From assembly GCF_041381155.1 (NCBI RefSeq), contig NC_091138.1, positions 38,805,604-38,869,603 on the forward strand: a stretch of DNA of 64,000 bases. The letters are read 5' to 3'. This document shows positions 11,301 through 26,765 of the stretch, piece after piece. Position 1 is the first letter of the stretch; every line of letters starts with the position of its first letter. Source of the DNA: Argopecten irradians. Taxonomy: Eukaryota > Mollusca > Bivalvia > Pectinida > Pectinidae. Made by a program: the position numbers and the translations under genes. The notes under the pieces are model-generated. The model was not told the DNA's origin and made no database searches. It was given only the letters and a program-made list of their open reading frames with translations.

Positions 11301-14300
11301 CATAGCGGTGAGTGTCCCCTTATTTTTCCTCTTTGGACTAGTAGCTACATTTCTGTCTGCCATAGAGGTTAGTAGTTGCTTATTTCTCCTCTTTGATTTA
11401 GTAGCTACACTTCTGTCTGCTATAGAGGTTAGTTCGCTTTTTTCACTTTGATTTAGCAGCTAAAGTTCTGTTTGCCATTAAAAGTGTATTCTTATTTCTT
11501 TTCTTAAATTTAGTAGTTACGATGCTGTATTCCATTTATGGGCCGCAGTGGCGGAGTGGTTAAAGATGTCCCAACATATGACCTCCACCTCTTGGTGGTA
11601 ACTTTTAAACTTATGTCGGGCAATTGTTGGGCACTGACTCAGACTGCAGATCGCTTGTGGGTATTCTGGCTTTTCTCCATCTCCTAAACCTGGTATACCC
11701 TTGAATAATGCTGGCTATTAATATGATATTTATGCTTCTGTATTCCATTGAAGTGTCTGTTAGTGTGTGTTAGCTATTTCAATAACCTCTTTCAAATATC
11801 ATTATATTTTTCTTAGCAGCCACAGGACTACACAATTAAGAACAGTATGTATTTGAGAAACTTGTCTTGCACTATATATGTTCATTTTGAGAAAAAAACA
11901 AATGTGATGCTGTAATATGAATAGTTCTAAGGCTTGTAATCAAATTCCATGTTGAGAAAATTTGTTCATAAAACATGCTGTGGTATCTGTAATTGTTGTT
12001 TTAGGTATGGAGACGGATGAAGATAATGAGGATTAAGCCTGATATATTCCATTATAAATTGTTGTTACACGCCATCAGAGATTGTAAACTGGGCAGTGAG
12101 GAGCAACAAAGGATTCTCTTACAGCCTTGGATGTCTCACAAAAAGCTCACAATCAAACACCAGCAGTAAGTAGGACAGAAACGATGGTGTTGATTTGTGG
12201 TATTTTGAAGTCTCCAATATTTCTGAAGTTCTTCTCAAATGTAACATTAAAGAATCAATGATGCTGAATCCTTTGATAGAAAAAGTGTTACCACAATCAT
12301 CGTGATCTGATATAAATAAAACAAAGATGAGAAATGAAGACCAAACATGGTGAGACACTTGAACTTTCTGAAAGATGTATGTTATACATATCATCTGATT
12401 ATCGAAGAAGATCAGAATGTTGGATTCTAGTTGAACTTTTATTTTGATATTTCAGGACTACATCCATGACAGAAGTGGAACAAAAGCAGATCTGTTCACA
12501 GCATCTGAAACAGGGACATTATAGTGATGTAAATGAAGAACAATCTCAGATGTACAAATTTAATGTACAAAGGAAGTATGTAGATTTTGATTTCTCTGTT
12601 TAAAACATCAAGCAAAGACATACCGGTACATGTAGATTCCAAACATGGCAAAAATGACAGATGAATTTGTAAAAGCGTTCAGTTTTCAGGATTAAACACA
12701 GCTGCTGTGAGTTTGAATAACAATAGTTAGTCTTGTCTTGTTTTGTGATGTCTTTTTTCACTTTTGGGCAATATCGATGTACAGAGTAACTGCTACGAAG
12801 GGGATATCATAAATAATATTTTATCAGATTCATGATCCAAAAACTTATATTTAGTCATTGGCTAAATCTTGAAATGTGTGTAATTTAATATAAGCTACTG
12901 ATTCTGATAAAAATTTCTACAATTGAAACATTTAAACTCTTGCAGGAACAACCACGAAGAGCCACCACAAAATTTACAAACAGATCCTGACACAGTCTCT
13001 CTGTCGCCTCAGTCCTCTCATACAGTGGTCCCGTTACATGAACGGTCCAGTACAGTGGCAAAGTTTCCTGACTTGTTGGAACCGAAAGAGAATTTCTCTG
13101 AGGTAGTTTCTCTTGGTGATATGACAGACATTGAGGATAGACTTATGTTGATGGGGGGTGTCAGCGGTTTCCTACGTAGGATGGCAGTGGACAACATTAA
13201 ACCAGACATCACTGTGCTGACGTGGTTGGTAGAAATGATGCGAGGGAAGGAAGATGAAGAAATCATTCTTGCAGCTCTTGAGGATGGACACACAAAGGCA
13301 GATTCCACATTTCTTAATGCACTTATACGCAAAAAATCAAAGGAGAGTTACGATGAAGCAAAGGTACTAGTGCTTATTTTTTTTCATTTCCTTGTTCTCA
13401 ATAGATACAAAAAAAGAGATTTAAACTCATTAATGCATTGTATATAGAGCCAAAACCAGACAGCTTACTTAATTTGTTTGTTTTCTCCTTAAGCTACTTA
13501 TAACTCATTCTCGACCCCCATCGTCTGTCAAGCTATCGCTATACCAACTGACAGAGTGAAAGGAAGGGAAGTAACTCTGATGGATGAGAATGCTTATAAC
13601 TTTGAACCTGAACTTGAACAATGATGAGCAAAATAATATATACATGTACATGGGTATGTTTGTTGCATGTAAAAGTATGGTAGTCTAAAACTAAGGGGCA
13701 AAGAGTAGATATTGAGTTTGATACATTGAGCTATTGATCAATGATTTTACTGGTTCAAAGTCTTATTCCATGTCAGTTAGTACTCGTAACTAGCATGTAT
13801 ACTGTTAACAGCTTAATTTCGCATTTTCATGCCTTATTTCATTTCATTACCTATATATGTTTGATATATTTTTACTTCCTATTAATTTTCACTTTTGTTT
13901 TTACTTCTACAAGTTACGCAAATTTAATGCATTGCATGTAAGAACAAGTTTGTTTATACTCAGTGAAGAAACCATCAATCAATGAAATGCATGAAAATGA
14001 TATTATTAGTAACTGATTATTTACTGAGAATAATTCAATTGCTTTCAGGCTGTTTTAAAACTGTTCAGTAAATACAATGTTGTGCCCAACAAGCAGACGT
14101 ATGGGAGTTTGTTGTTCTGTACACGAGCCCCTAAGGATTGCATGGAAATTCTTCATTCTATGGAGGTATTTTTTCATTTCTATATATGTACATTGTATAT
14201 AGATATCTGTTCAGTTTTAATTCCTTGAAAGTAAACATTAGATATTTGTAAAATTCTTTTACTTTTGATGGATATACCATTCTCAGGCATATTGGATATA

Positions 14301-15434
14301 TATTATTGAATACTGTGTGTTTTGTTTTGATGCTACCAAAGCTTTTCATCATCAAAAACCCAACATTGTTTGATATATAGCAGCTTATATAATGCATGTC
14401 AACATAAATACCACATTCCGTCAGTAAATGCTGGTCAAATTTCGCAGAATTTACCTAACTATAAAAGTTTTATATAAATGATCCTCAATCAGCTGATTAT
14501 CATAGTAGCAGAGTGGTTACGATGTCTCAACAATGTCCGACATATAACCACAAGACCTCCACCTCTGGATTGCATGTGTGGAATCCATGGGGGCATACCC
14601 ACAGTTACCAGGTACTGACTGCTGGTTGGTGGTTTTTCTTCAGGTACTCCGTCTTTTCTCCAGCAATATACCTTGCATGTCCCTGGCTGGATGTAAGGAT
14701 GTTAAACAATAAAATCAAACCTTACCAAATCTTAATAACGTATTTTGTTTCGTCTATACTTGTAGAATGCAGGCTTAGTTCCAGACATCAAAACCTTTGG
14801 GTTACTGATTGGAAACGCACCAAGGGCTTTTCATTATAAAAAGAGACTTATCGAAAAAATGGAAAGGCTGAATATCAAACCAGATTTGCATTTCTTAAAA
14901 ACAATAGATAGACACCTTGAATATATAAGGAATCAGATATTAGCAGAAAAGGTGAGTCAAGATTTGTTGTATAGAGGACCTAGTATTGTGTACAATGTAC
15001 ATTGTATATGAAATAAAGCAAAACAATACATTTAACAATGTTATTTACAAAAAATTATGATTTATAGTATGTAAAATGAAAATAAATAACACTTTCTATC
15101 ATAATAATAAATGCATTCATTTTTTTTTTCCACTCATGCAATATATTATAGTCAACATAATTTTGACAATTTCTTCGAGTTCAATTTCATATGAACCGAA
15201 ATATTTTCGATGGTCCTTTAAATTTTGAGATAATGAGAAGTTACAAGGGGAGTAATACATCTCTTTCATATCTATTTATTTCAGCGCAAATACAGAACAA
15301 ACACATCATTTGTTTTAGAAGAAGAATTGGAGGATTTCAACAAGTTCTACAAAGAATGGCTGCATAGGACTGAGATGGCTAAGGAACGTCACCAATTAGA
15401 AAATTACCGACTGAAGAAACCCTTAGTTAAATAG
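5354..15434 (+). CDS. PTCD1: Pentatricopeptide repeat domain-containing protein 1, mitochondrial
   Basis: Ten exons: 5354-5823, 7795-7909, 9563-9703, 10179-10499, 12005-12165, 12456-12575, 12946-13363, 14049-14165, 14766-14951 and 15285-15434 (TAG). All junctions have GT/AG and keep one frame, giving about 732 residues; human PTCD1 has 700. The N-terminus (MHRLVLSPLIRGIVSGLK, with later arginines) suits mitochondrial import. An acidic linker (~90-150) is followed by PPR repeats. The match to PTCD1 is clearest in exons 3-5: RDRVMPNEDIFTAVIG, RPNDATFTALFNACA, MITYNAIIKMYARLGDLPNA and the KEEGLLYAIEVWRRM segment. The C-terminal part has KADSTFLNALIRKKSK and a tail ending in a basic helix, as in the family. 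In vertebrates PTCD1 binds mitochondrial leucine tRNAs and supports 16S rRNA and mitoribosome biogenesis in the matrix; the same role is inferred here. Intron 4 holds a donor-derived tandem array. Confidence 0.93.
6189..6760. mobile_element. piggyBac-like MITE A (TTAA ends)
   Basis: 572-nt element in PTCD1 intron 1. The left end reads TTAAAGGGACAATTCACTCT and the right end is the complement of TTAAAGGGACAATTCAGTCT, each including a TTAA, the target duplication of piggyBac-type transposons. No transposase reading frame is present. Confidence 0.7.
6757..7099. mobile_element. piggyBac-like MITE B (TTAA ends)
   Basis: 343-nt element whose left TTAA is the same four bases as the right TTAA of MITE A. 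Ends read TTAAAGTGAACAGTCGGGCA and the complement of TTAAAGTGAATAGTCGGGCA. It is non-coding. Confidence 0.7.
8493..8598. repeat. Fold-back hairpin element in PTCD1 intron 2
   Basis: Near-perfect palindrome: GGGCAACAGATGATTTGTTG on the left and its complement CAACAAATCATCTGTTGCCC on the right, with an inner pair ACAAACTGTTGCCC / GGGCAACAGTTTGT. Very likely a MITE-type fold-back repeat; the apparent open frames on both strands are by-products of the palindrome. Confidence 0.8.
8735..9365 (+). repeat. Repeat with ~168-nt units in PTCD1 intron 2
   Basis: Begins with a GGCGTC-rich stretch (8748-8785), then about three tandem copies of a ~168-nt unit starting AAAGTTTTTGAGCAAGTTTC near 8800, 8965 and 9136. 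Ends with GAGCTTTGCTGTT...AACAGCTC (about 9348-9372), a short terminal stem-loop. It looks like a dispersed repeat with internal subrepeats; the class is not assigned. Confidence 0.7.
10482..11480 (+). repeat. Tandem array copied from the PTCD1 exon 4 end and splice donor
   Basis: About 17 units of ~59 nt start exactly at the exon 4 / intron 4 border. Each unit repeats the exon end CTTCTGTATGCCATAGAG (10482-10499, usually as TCTGTCTGCCATAGAG) followed by a donor-like GTTAGT or GTGAGT, then a pyrimidine-rich run and TTTGATTTAG. The authentic donor is GAG|GTTAGT; many later units carry the stronger consensus GAG|GTGAGT. Using a later donor would meet TGA after eight codons (GTT AGT ... CTT TGA), so the array is probably not coding. 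Confidence 0.9.
11540..11732 (+). mobile_element. tRNA-derived SINE in PTCD1 intron 4
   Basis: The head GCCGCAGTGGCGGAGTGGTT resembles the A box region of a Ser/Leu-type tRNA. It is followed by ACCTCCACCTCTTGG, a body with GGGCACTGACTCAGACTG and CTGGCTTTTCTCCATCTCC, and a tail GCTGGCTATTAATATGAT. This layout matches the tRNA-derived SINEs common in bivalve genomes. The subfamily is not assigned. Confidence 0.75.
13364..14048 (+). other. PTCD1 intron 7
   Basis: No exon or large element. Contains one copy of the dispersed motif AAGGGAAGTAACTCTGA at 13564-13580 and a TACATGTA near 13649. Confidence 0.5.
14500..14721 (+). mobile_element. tRNA-derived SINE in PTCD1 intron 8
   Basis: Same family as the copy at 11540-11732: GTAGCAGAGTGGTTACGATG (A box-like), ACCTCCACCTCTGGATTG, CCAGGTACTGACTGCTGG, TTTTTCTTCAGGTACTCCGT, and the end GGATGTTAAACAATAAAATC. 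It stops only about 45 nt before exon 9 of PTCD1. Confidence 0.8.
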
Positions 15435-15830
15435 ACTTACAGTAGTGAACTGCTGTCTAAAATAATCAGACCAGGTCAACTTAAAGGAACATTGGTATTC
15501 AATGAGCAGCTTTCAATAATCTTTTCTCTTTTTTTTTTCAAAATTCACCCAGAAGCAGAAAGGCATTTACTGATCTTGCTAATAAAGAAAGGTGTTTCAT
15601 AATAACTACAGTTTGATACATATATCCTCATTCTTGTAGTTATACATTCTATGTACCTGTGCGTTTTTTCACATTTTTCTATTTGAGTGAGCTCAAGAAT
15701 ATCGATAGTCGTGTTTATGAATTGTAGCAGTATATTTATATGAGAAAATAAAATGAACAAGAAACTTTTGTAGAATGTATTTGTATTATATTTTCTTTCT
15801 TTTCTAAATTCATCAAACAATAAAACTCAT
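15435..15830 (+). terminator. PTCD1 3' UTR with poly(A) signals
   Basis: AATAAA hexamers at 15747-15752 and 15819-15824 lie about 315 and 385 nt after the stop codon. Either could serve as the polyadenylation signal. Confidence 0.5.
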
Positions 15831-17740
15831 AAGGAATGCTCATACCCTTACAACTGCAGTCAAGAGACTTCCACACACGACTTGCACAAATATCCCAGAT
15901 CTACTAACTCTCAACACACTTTTATCTTTACAACCAACATCAGCAACATAAATTTGTCTGAATGTAAATTCTTCCTAATGAAATAATCACCACAATTATA
16001 ACACTCATACATACTCTTAAACTAAAAAAAAATCCACATTTATCTTCCATAAATCTTCTGAATGATACACTCATTTACACATACAAGTCTCTGTCAAATA
16101 AAATATACCATGAATCACAAACTTGCATACACATCATCCGTCAATAGCAGTACTAACTCAAAAGATTTAAAAGATCTAAACACCTATCTCTCATAACACT
16201 CATTTTCATAACATGTACATTAAAAATGTTTAAATAAATACACTAACAACAAATCCATGGTGATAACAAAGTTTCCCACCAATGTTGTAATATGAACCAT
16301 ACTTATAACAAATTGATTTTGCTAATTCTCAGAGGTTCATTAAAATCATGTTTTGCTGTACTCAAATATGCATACCATATACATGTAGTGGTAATTTTCG
16401 AGGGATATTAACGAGGTTGCAAAAATAAAGTAGTGGGGAAATAATATGTACTATTTATTGCCACAATGTGATTTTTTTTTCTAATTCGTAAAAATTGCTA
16501 TTTCTCAAATAATGTCAAAATCACAAAATCTATGACCCAAAAATATAACCAAACATATAGATACAATGACTACCAATTTCTAGAGAAATTCACCCTCACA
16601 CTGACCACAGTACCTTGTGTGCTGTCAAATCCCTCCTGCCATGTCAATAATGTACGAAACACAAATACGTAAAAATCCTACAGTAAAAATGTCTTACTAG
16701 CTTCAGCAGGTGGGAAATTCCCTATAAAGCTGATATTATTGGTAAGTTATCTAGAATTTGTTACCCTTATGTAAGTTATGGACATTAAAAAATTTGGCCA
16801 TATTTTAACTGTCGCAGTAAAACATGCATATGCTTTCTTCTTTTAAGACACATAATTACCTTGCAATTCATATGCAAATTCTGCATGCTAAAACATGAAT
16901 TTCACATAATATGGGATACAATGCTGATGATACAGGCATCACTAGTTGTAAAATATTTTGTAATCCATGAGATGGGGACGTCTTTATAAACTCAACTCCC
17001 CTAGAAGAGAGGAGGGGAGCTTATCACGGAAAATATGATAAGTTATAGTTAGGGACATGCATGGAATTAATTACTCCTTCCTAGTTTTAAATCATGTATA
17101 CATAATGTACATTGCATATCTGCATTGCATTAATGTACATTGCATATCTACATTGTATAATATACGTAACTCACTTGTGTCTATACAATCACACTACCGA
17201 AAACCACTCACTACCAATCTTATATGTATAACACATCTACCCAAAATCTCATGTAGGTAACATAATGGAAAATTGGCAATTTACAAAGTATGTTAAAGAT
17301 TCAATATGGAATGATATATTATTATCTACATTATATACATACAAGACAAGTGTATATATGAAAAGAATAAGTTAAAAGGGTCTTAATTACAAAGTACATT
17401 TCCCCCAAAATTGGATTTAAGTCAAGAACATTACCACCCAATGACACATATATATTAAACATTGAAATGACTCTCTCACAACCCCATTTAAACAGCTTCA
17501 AGAAACATTGCATTATTGGTATTTACACTGCCCAATGTAAATGCTAAGTATACATATATTTTTCAACATGTATTCCAATGCATTTAAACAGTTCCGTCCA
17601 ATGTCAGACCTGCTATCAACATATCCAGTGTCCATTGGTAACACAGTAACCAGTGCCAGCACGATCCACAGTATTGGGCTATCTTTTTGGCTATTTGTAA
17701 CTTTCTTTGTAGATCAAGTCATTATATAATAAGAAGTCTC
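15831..17740. other. Convergent intergenic region and likely TVP23 3' UTR
   Basis: AT-rich DNA between the tail ends of PTCD1 and TVP23. No open frame resembles a protein. One minus-strand AATAAA (plus-strand TTTATT at 16454-16459) could end the TVP23 transcript, but this is weak. Confidence 0.4.
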
Positions 17741-21341
<3,601 letters not shown>

Positions 21342-21384
21342 TGTAGAAGAAATAGTTTGTGTTGTTTTCCACATCCAAATCTGT

Positions 21385-21490
21385 CTTGTTGGAAGCGGAA
21401 GGATGCATGCGTGGAGACTCCGGGTCACACAAGTGTTTGTGTCGTTACTAAACCGCGGAACGAAATGCGGAAACGAAACATAGAAAAAGG
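21385..21490 (-). promoter_or_regulatory. Putative TVP23 promoter
   Basis: A GC-richer stretch 50-150 nt upstream of the TVP23 ATG contains ETS-type cores (GGAAGCGGAAGG, 21390-21402) and no TATA box, as in many housekeeping promoters. Position is inferred only. Confidence 0.3.
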
Positions 21491-21707
21491 TAGTTACAAT
21501 TGAAGTTACCTCCCTTACATCGACATGTTATAAGAATGACACGCCTTTATATAGGCCTATGTATATAATTAAACTTTAAACGTTTAAAAAGAAATATAGT
21601 TTTCTTAACTAATTGTATAATAATGAATGTATTCTACATGTAAAAATTAAAATTCAAAACAAAAAAAGTCTGTGATCGCTTCTTCATACGCTCACCCAAG
21701 CCCATCT

Positions 21708-22131
21708 TCGATACTCCAGGGGTTCCGATCACATAAGATTTACCTGTCTATATCATTAGGCTTTTAAAAAAAACTAAATATATACACATAAGGCAAAAAA
21801 TAAGTAATAATAAATCATAAGAATATAGGCAGATTTAGCGGATTAATAAGATCTCTACATCCTTCGACTATCTCAGAGTAAGATTGAAGGCAGCTCAGGG
21901 GAACAAATCTGAACCAATCACAGGCTTGCATTTTTTTTCTTTGGGGACTACAGAGAGAGCGACGCCCAACTTTAAAACCATACAGTCAACCGCAGTGTAA
22001 AGTGATATGGCTCTTTTGATGTACATCAATGACTAAATATATTACATGTTCTGTTCTGTTGTCTCCAGTTTTACTATGAGATAGTCCAGGGGTGTAGATA
22101 TCGTTTGTGATCGGAACCCCTGGAGTATCGA
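21708..22131. mobile_element. MITE-like element with 26-nt perfect terminal inverted repeats
   Basis: The 26 nt at 21708-21733 (TCGATACTCCAGGGGTTCCG...) recur exactly inverted at 22106-22131. The interior is non-coding. Target-site duplication is unclear. Confidence 0.75.
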
Positions 22132-24404
22132 GGGTGACGCACCAAACTACATAAAACGTCTCTTAGTAAGACTAAATTATCGTTGATATGGTAATTTGAA
22201 ACAGAGAGTGAGAATAAATTCCCTTAATGTCGAGATCTTTTTATCGATTTTCACCGCTGACCCAACACACTATTTGTTGTTTACCAAATAGGTTGTTTAC
22301 ATTGTATCAGAGCTTAGATATACATGTATAGGCCTACTATGTCTATCTACATTCAAGATGGTTGTATACAAGCAAACAACAAACACACTTAGAAAAAATC
22401 TCAAGTTTTATGGACTGTACAAACCATTAGGGAATATATCTCACCTGCAGAGATACTGTAGGTCCTGTTCAAATACGTAGTAACTCTTCGCGTTTCTATA
22501 CAATGCACTATTAATTTAGTAAGTTAGAATACAATGGAATGTAAACCATCTCATAAAAACTACATGATCAGTCTAGTACGGTAGTAACTTGAAATTCAAT
22601 TAAAAATGATATGAAAAAGTGACTGAATCAATAGATATCGGCTTTTCATTTGGTATTCACAATAAAAGTTTAGTTTGAAAATACATTTGCCATAGATAGT
22701 GCAACAGTTCAATCTAGCATTAAAAACGCTTTCTCCATAACAATACATTGAATATAAAATTGTGTGACAAAAATGAGTTCGCAATGCTAAAATTTGCTAT
22801 ACTGTATAATCTTTGAATTTTCAACTTTTGTAATGAATCGTTTTATCTTTATTCGTGGATAGATTTTAACCAGTATTTTCGTGTATTAAAAGACAATATT
22901 CCAATTTTTCTTAAAGCAATGTACATTCTGTAAATGTCATATAATATTACATCTTCAAGTTGTAAATCATTCCTATTTATAAAAGCTTGCCAAGACGACA
23001 TTGACTGCAGGTTATATTTAGTTTTCTCCCCCCCCCCCCTCATTACTGTCTACGGAAAGAAATAAAAACGTGTTGAATTATAAATTAACAACATTTGGTT
23101 TTATTCTGTAAAGTTTTTTTTTTATAATCCTCATAGAGTTTTTTGAAAATGGTAAGAAGATTATACGTGTATACTACAATTATTTTTATATAACTCTATA
23201 TACATCATTAGACGTCTTTCCGTTAAAAAATACAAATTGTTGTTTTTATAGAGAGAGAAACAGTGATAATGGGAGGATTATTACACCAATATAATTTTAC
23301 ATCACAATATTTAGCAGGTATTTTTATAGTTATAGTTGCTATCTTGTAAAAAAGGGAAATATTATTGTATTGATAAAGCAGTAAGTCCCTTGTTGTTTAT
23401 ATATTATTAAGGTGCAATTTTATATCAAACCATACATAATTTTCAAATGAAACTGAAACATATTTTTTTTTTGTATTGATAATGGAAATATTCCGTAAAA
23501 TTCAAAGGTATTATATACTCGACTTAATCCATTAAAAAATGTTGTAATTATAATTTAAAGGTTATAATTCTATAAATTGTCCGTTGTACAATACGACACA
23601 GAGTAGATAAAACCACAATAAAAGGAAATATAGCTTAACATATAAGTTCTTGGATTGATTATTTTATTTAATACGGAGAATGGTAAGACTTTTTTTTAGA
23701 CAGATTACTTAAGCTACAACATATATTATGTGTTTTAATAAGTAAAGCTTCGCGGGTTATTTAGTGTACACTCAGATTTTTGAGTTATATCTCCATAATA
23801 TAAAATATATTCAAATTAATCCTTATAATTCAATTTAATAAAGAAATCTATTCAAAATTTCGAAATAATTTTGGGACTATTTTTTTGTATGAAATCATTA
23901 CGCCGTTACAGCTGCCAAATCAGAAGCGACGTTACAAACGGCGACATCATTTTTTATTTATGGGCTAATAAAGTAAATTTTTAGGCCAATGGAATTACAA
24001 GCAAAAATTTTATTTTGAATTATAAAAAAATATAATCTGACAGCTGTTTTGGTAATACTATGGGACAGAGAATAACGAATACATTCATCATATTGTTTTT
24101 CGTAAACAAAATCCATGTCCCTGTGCAAAGTCCACTTTCAATTTTTATGTTTTAGTTGCTATGTCTTTATCTAAACATGTGTAATACGAAATGTACGCTA
24201 CTTACATTTTAACATTTTTAGCTATGGAATGAAATGATAACAGAAATAAAAAAGGAGAGTGGGGACAAAAATGAAATTATATAGAGTTATGGCTAAGCTT
24301 TAGTAAAAATGGACGTGGATTACGTATTGCTACCCTCATACATGTAAAAGTTGCTACATGGATTGAGAATCAATTATAGTTCATAAATAAACTATAAATA
24401 TTTG
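22132..24404. other. AT-rich DNA without supported features
   Basis: Very AT-rich, with a C-run at 23028-23038 and short homopolymers. No gene, RNA or element recognised. Confidence 0.5.
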
Positions 24405-24625
24405 AACCATAGAGTATCCATAGACCATTTTTCTAGATAATCGGTAAAATAATACTCTACCATGCTGTCTCCTATTACACACGTTGTAGAATACCATTAT
24501 TACCGGTTTTTATAGACCCTAAAACATCTGAGATGATCTATGAACACTCTGTCGGATGGTCCAAATATTTATAGACTGTAAGTCTGTAACTATTTGACCG
24601 ATCGCCAGAACCCTGTGACAGTTAT
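24405..24625. repeat. Palindromic MITE-like element, family D copy 2
   Basis: A diverged copy of the 4088-4361 element. The left arm has CCATAGACCATTTTT and CGGTAAAATAATACTCTAC. The right arm has GTAGAATACCATTATTACCG, CCTAAAACATCT, GTCTGTAACTA and CCCTGTGAC. Both arms are present. Confidence 0.65.
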
Positions 24626-24666
24626 GCGTTAATACAATTTCCAATCAATGGCGACAGAACGCTCGG

Positions 24667-25082
24667 TTAAAGGCCCACTACCTTTCCGGAGCAAAATTTA
24701 AAGGTTTCTTAAAAACATTAATAACAAAAGAAAATATATATCGATGGCTTAAGATGAGGTTACAACACGAAACATATGCAAGATTTCCTGTCTAATGTAC
24801 GATAACAGTGGAGATTCATTTCGCTGTTTTGCCGTCTAGCGCAGTGATAATCAACTACCGCGTGGCATTTAGGACGACGGTGGGAAACATAAAACGACCC
24901 GCGTTATGAAAATTAACATTTTATTTATTCCAATTAAACAGTTCTGAAGGTGATGATAACTTGATAAGTGTGCTAGTAAACATATAGTTAATAAATCCTC
25001 CGACTCTACAAAATTATTGATCTCGTTTTACATTCCTATTTCAAAAATTAAAAGCCGTTTCGGAAAGGTAGTGGCCCTTTAA
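24667..25082. mobile_element. piggyBac-like MITE C, copy 1 (TTAA ends)
   Basis: 416-nt element bounded by TTAA. The left end is TTAAAGGCCCACTACCTTTC and the right end is the complement of TTAAAGGGCCACTACCTTTC. The interior matches a second, decayed copy at 32587-32920. Non-coding. Confidence 0.75.
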
Positions 25083-25133
25083 TAAGACGAAACTTAGCAA
25101 TAGGCAGAGTCATGAAGGCGAACTTTTATGATT

Positions 25134-25344
25134 AGGGCCGTTTTCGATTATGCGGTTAGACTTGTTGGACCTAGTTGTTTGTTTATGAATTAAAGACGGA
25201 CCTGGTGATTTTCTATTGTTTTCAATTGAGCTTTGACAAAGCCTTCGCAGGCCTGTATCATAAACTGCAGGTCGGTCAGGATATATACTTGAAAACTTTT
25301 ACAAACGGTCGAACCGGTTGTTCCGAATAAACGAAAACGGCCCT
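25134..25344 (-). mobile_element. MITE-like element E, copy 2
   Basis: Inverted repeats AGGGCCGTTTTCG (left) and CGAAAACGGCCCT (right). Opposite orientation to copy 1 at 20713-20921, about 4.2 kb away. Confidence 0.75.
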
Positions 25345-26689
25345 GGTGTCTAACTTACTCGCTAGTGCTTTGGCAGTGTCCGAACTCCTTTGGCCTGAGT
25401 CACATGACCTTGAACTTAGCAGTACTTATATATTATGTACAGAAATGTCTGCCATCCCACTCAGATCTGTGGTTTTCTGTTTACATCGTGAGAAGTAAGT
25501 AAGTAAGCAATTAATAAGCATCCAGCACTTCCCATAGGAGTGGGCTAAATTTAGTAACACGGAATTCTTGGTTGATGACACTGTCCAGACGCTGGACCAA
25601 GCTGGTACGACAAACTCCCGCGCGTGATCTAACTCTTCAGTATCATTCATGAATTTGAAGAGCTTCGATTGGCACCGGAACTACATTCTATAATGAACTT
25701 AGACCAGATCTACTTTCTTTGATTTAATTTATAAGTAGTTGAGTAAAACTTTTACACCAAACCACGAAGCACTTGTGGACGACTCAGTGTTATTGTTGAC
25801 GTCAGATACACTTCCGGTACTGAAGGAGCATGCAACGAATTGTACACAAACAAAACGTCATGTGCGGGTCGTTTGTCGTGGAATGTCGCAGTGGTGTCGG
25901 GATTACGTACGCTACAGTTTTTATAACATGGACCCAAACGGAAATTCAATAATTGCAATGATTAAATACTATTGTGAAACCACAGGCGTTTGTCTCTCTA
26001 GATATTTTTTTCTCTGCATGTAGCTATATAGAGAAAATATCTATAAAGCCAAACGCCTGTGCTACTACGTTAGGACGTTAGACAGATCGGCCCTCCGACC
26101 CCACTTTAGTTAATTACAATGCTCGGTTTACACCACGGATACAGCTAGTATGAAGTCATTCGGGTGTACCAACTATGGCCATAAAATTACTACCTCCATT
26201 CAGGAAACCTAACTCTCTGAAAAAATAGATAGTTTTATTTCCATTAATCTTATATAGGTCGCAAGTCTTGAGTCGGCGACTGATGAGACGCGACACACAA
26301 ACTAACGACAGAGCAATAAATTTCAATAAAGAGTGCAGGTAACTACAGTGCTCTCCTGACCCAGGTAGGGGTTACCGCTATTTGGGGGGAAATGTTACAC
26401 CCGTACTGTTGCAAGTAAGATTTAGTCGCCAAAAAGGTACACATACGACACCCCACAAACACTACTAAGAGCATACTGATATAGAATTATAATAAGCAAT
26501 GAAATCAAATCCTCTTGAATGTATTTTGAAATGACGCTGAATGGTAAATATTTTTTTGTAAATGACCATTGGATATGAATGTACAGTGGGTTCGAGTATT
26601 AGTTACAATTGGTATCAATTTGTGTTGCCCACCATGTTAAGTGCCCTTACACACTTTTCAGTCGTTTACATACATTGTATTAACCTTCT
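25345..26689. other. Intergenic DNA with a small hairpin
   Basis: No supported gene. A compact palindrome at 25980-26062 (CACAGGCGTTTG ... CAAACGCCTGTG) has nearly complementary arms around a central TGCATG/TAGCTA region. Its 83 nt could be a tiny fold-back element or a structured RNA. Confidence 0.5.
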
Positions 26690-26765
26690 AAAATGGTCTT
26701 TTACTCTGGTGGGTCCAAATTGATAATTAATTTTCAAATCCCCGTGATGATCATTATTTATCTGT
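26690..26765 (+). repeat. Family D palindromic element, right-half fragment
   Basis: Contains AAAATGGTCTT, ACTCTGGTGGGTCCAAATTG and TTTTCAAATCCCCGTG, matching the right arm of the 4088-4361 element; the left arm is missing. Confidence 0.6.
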
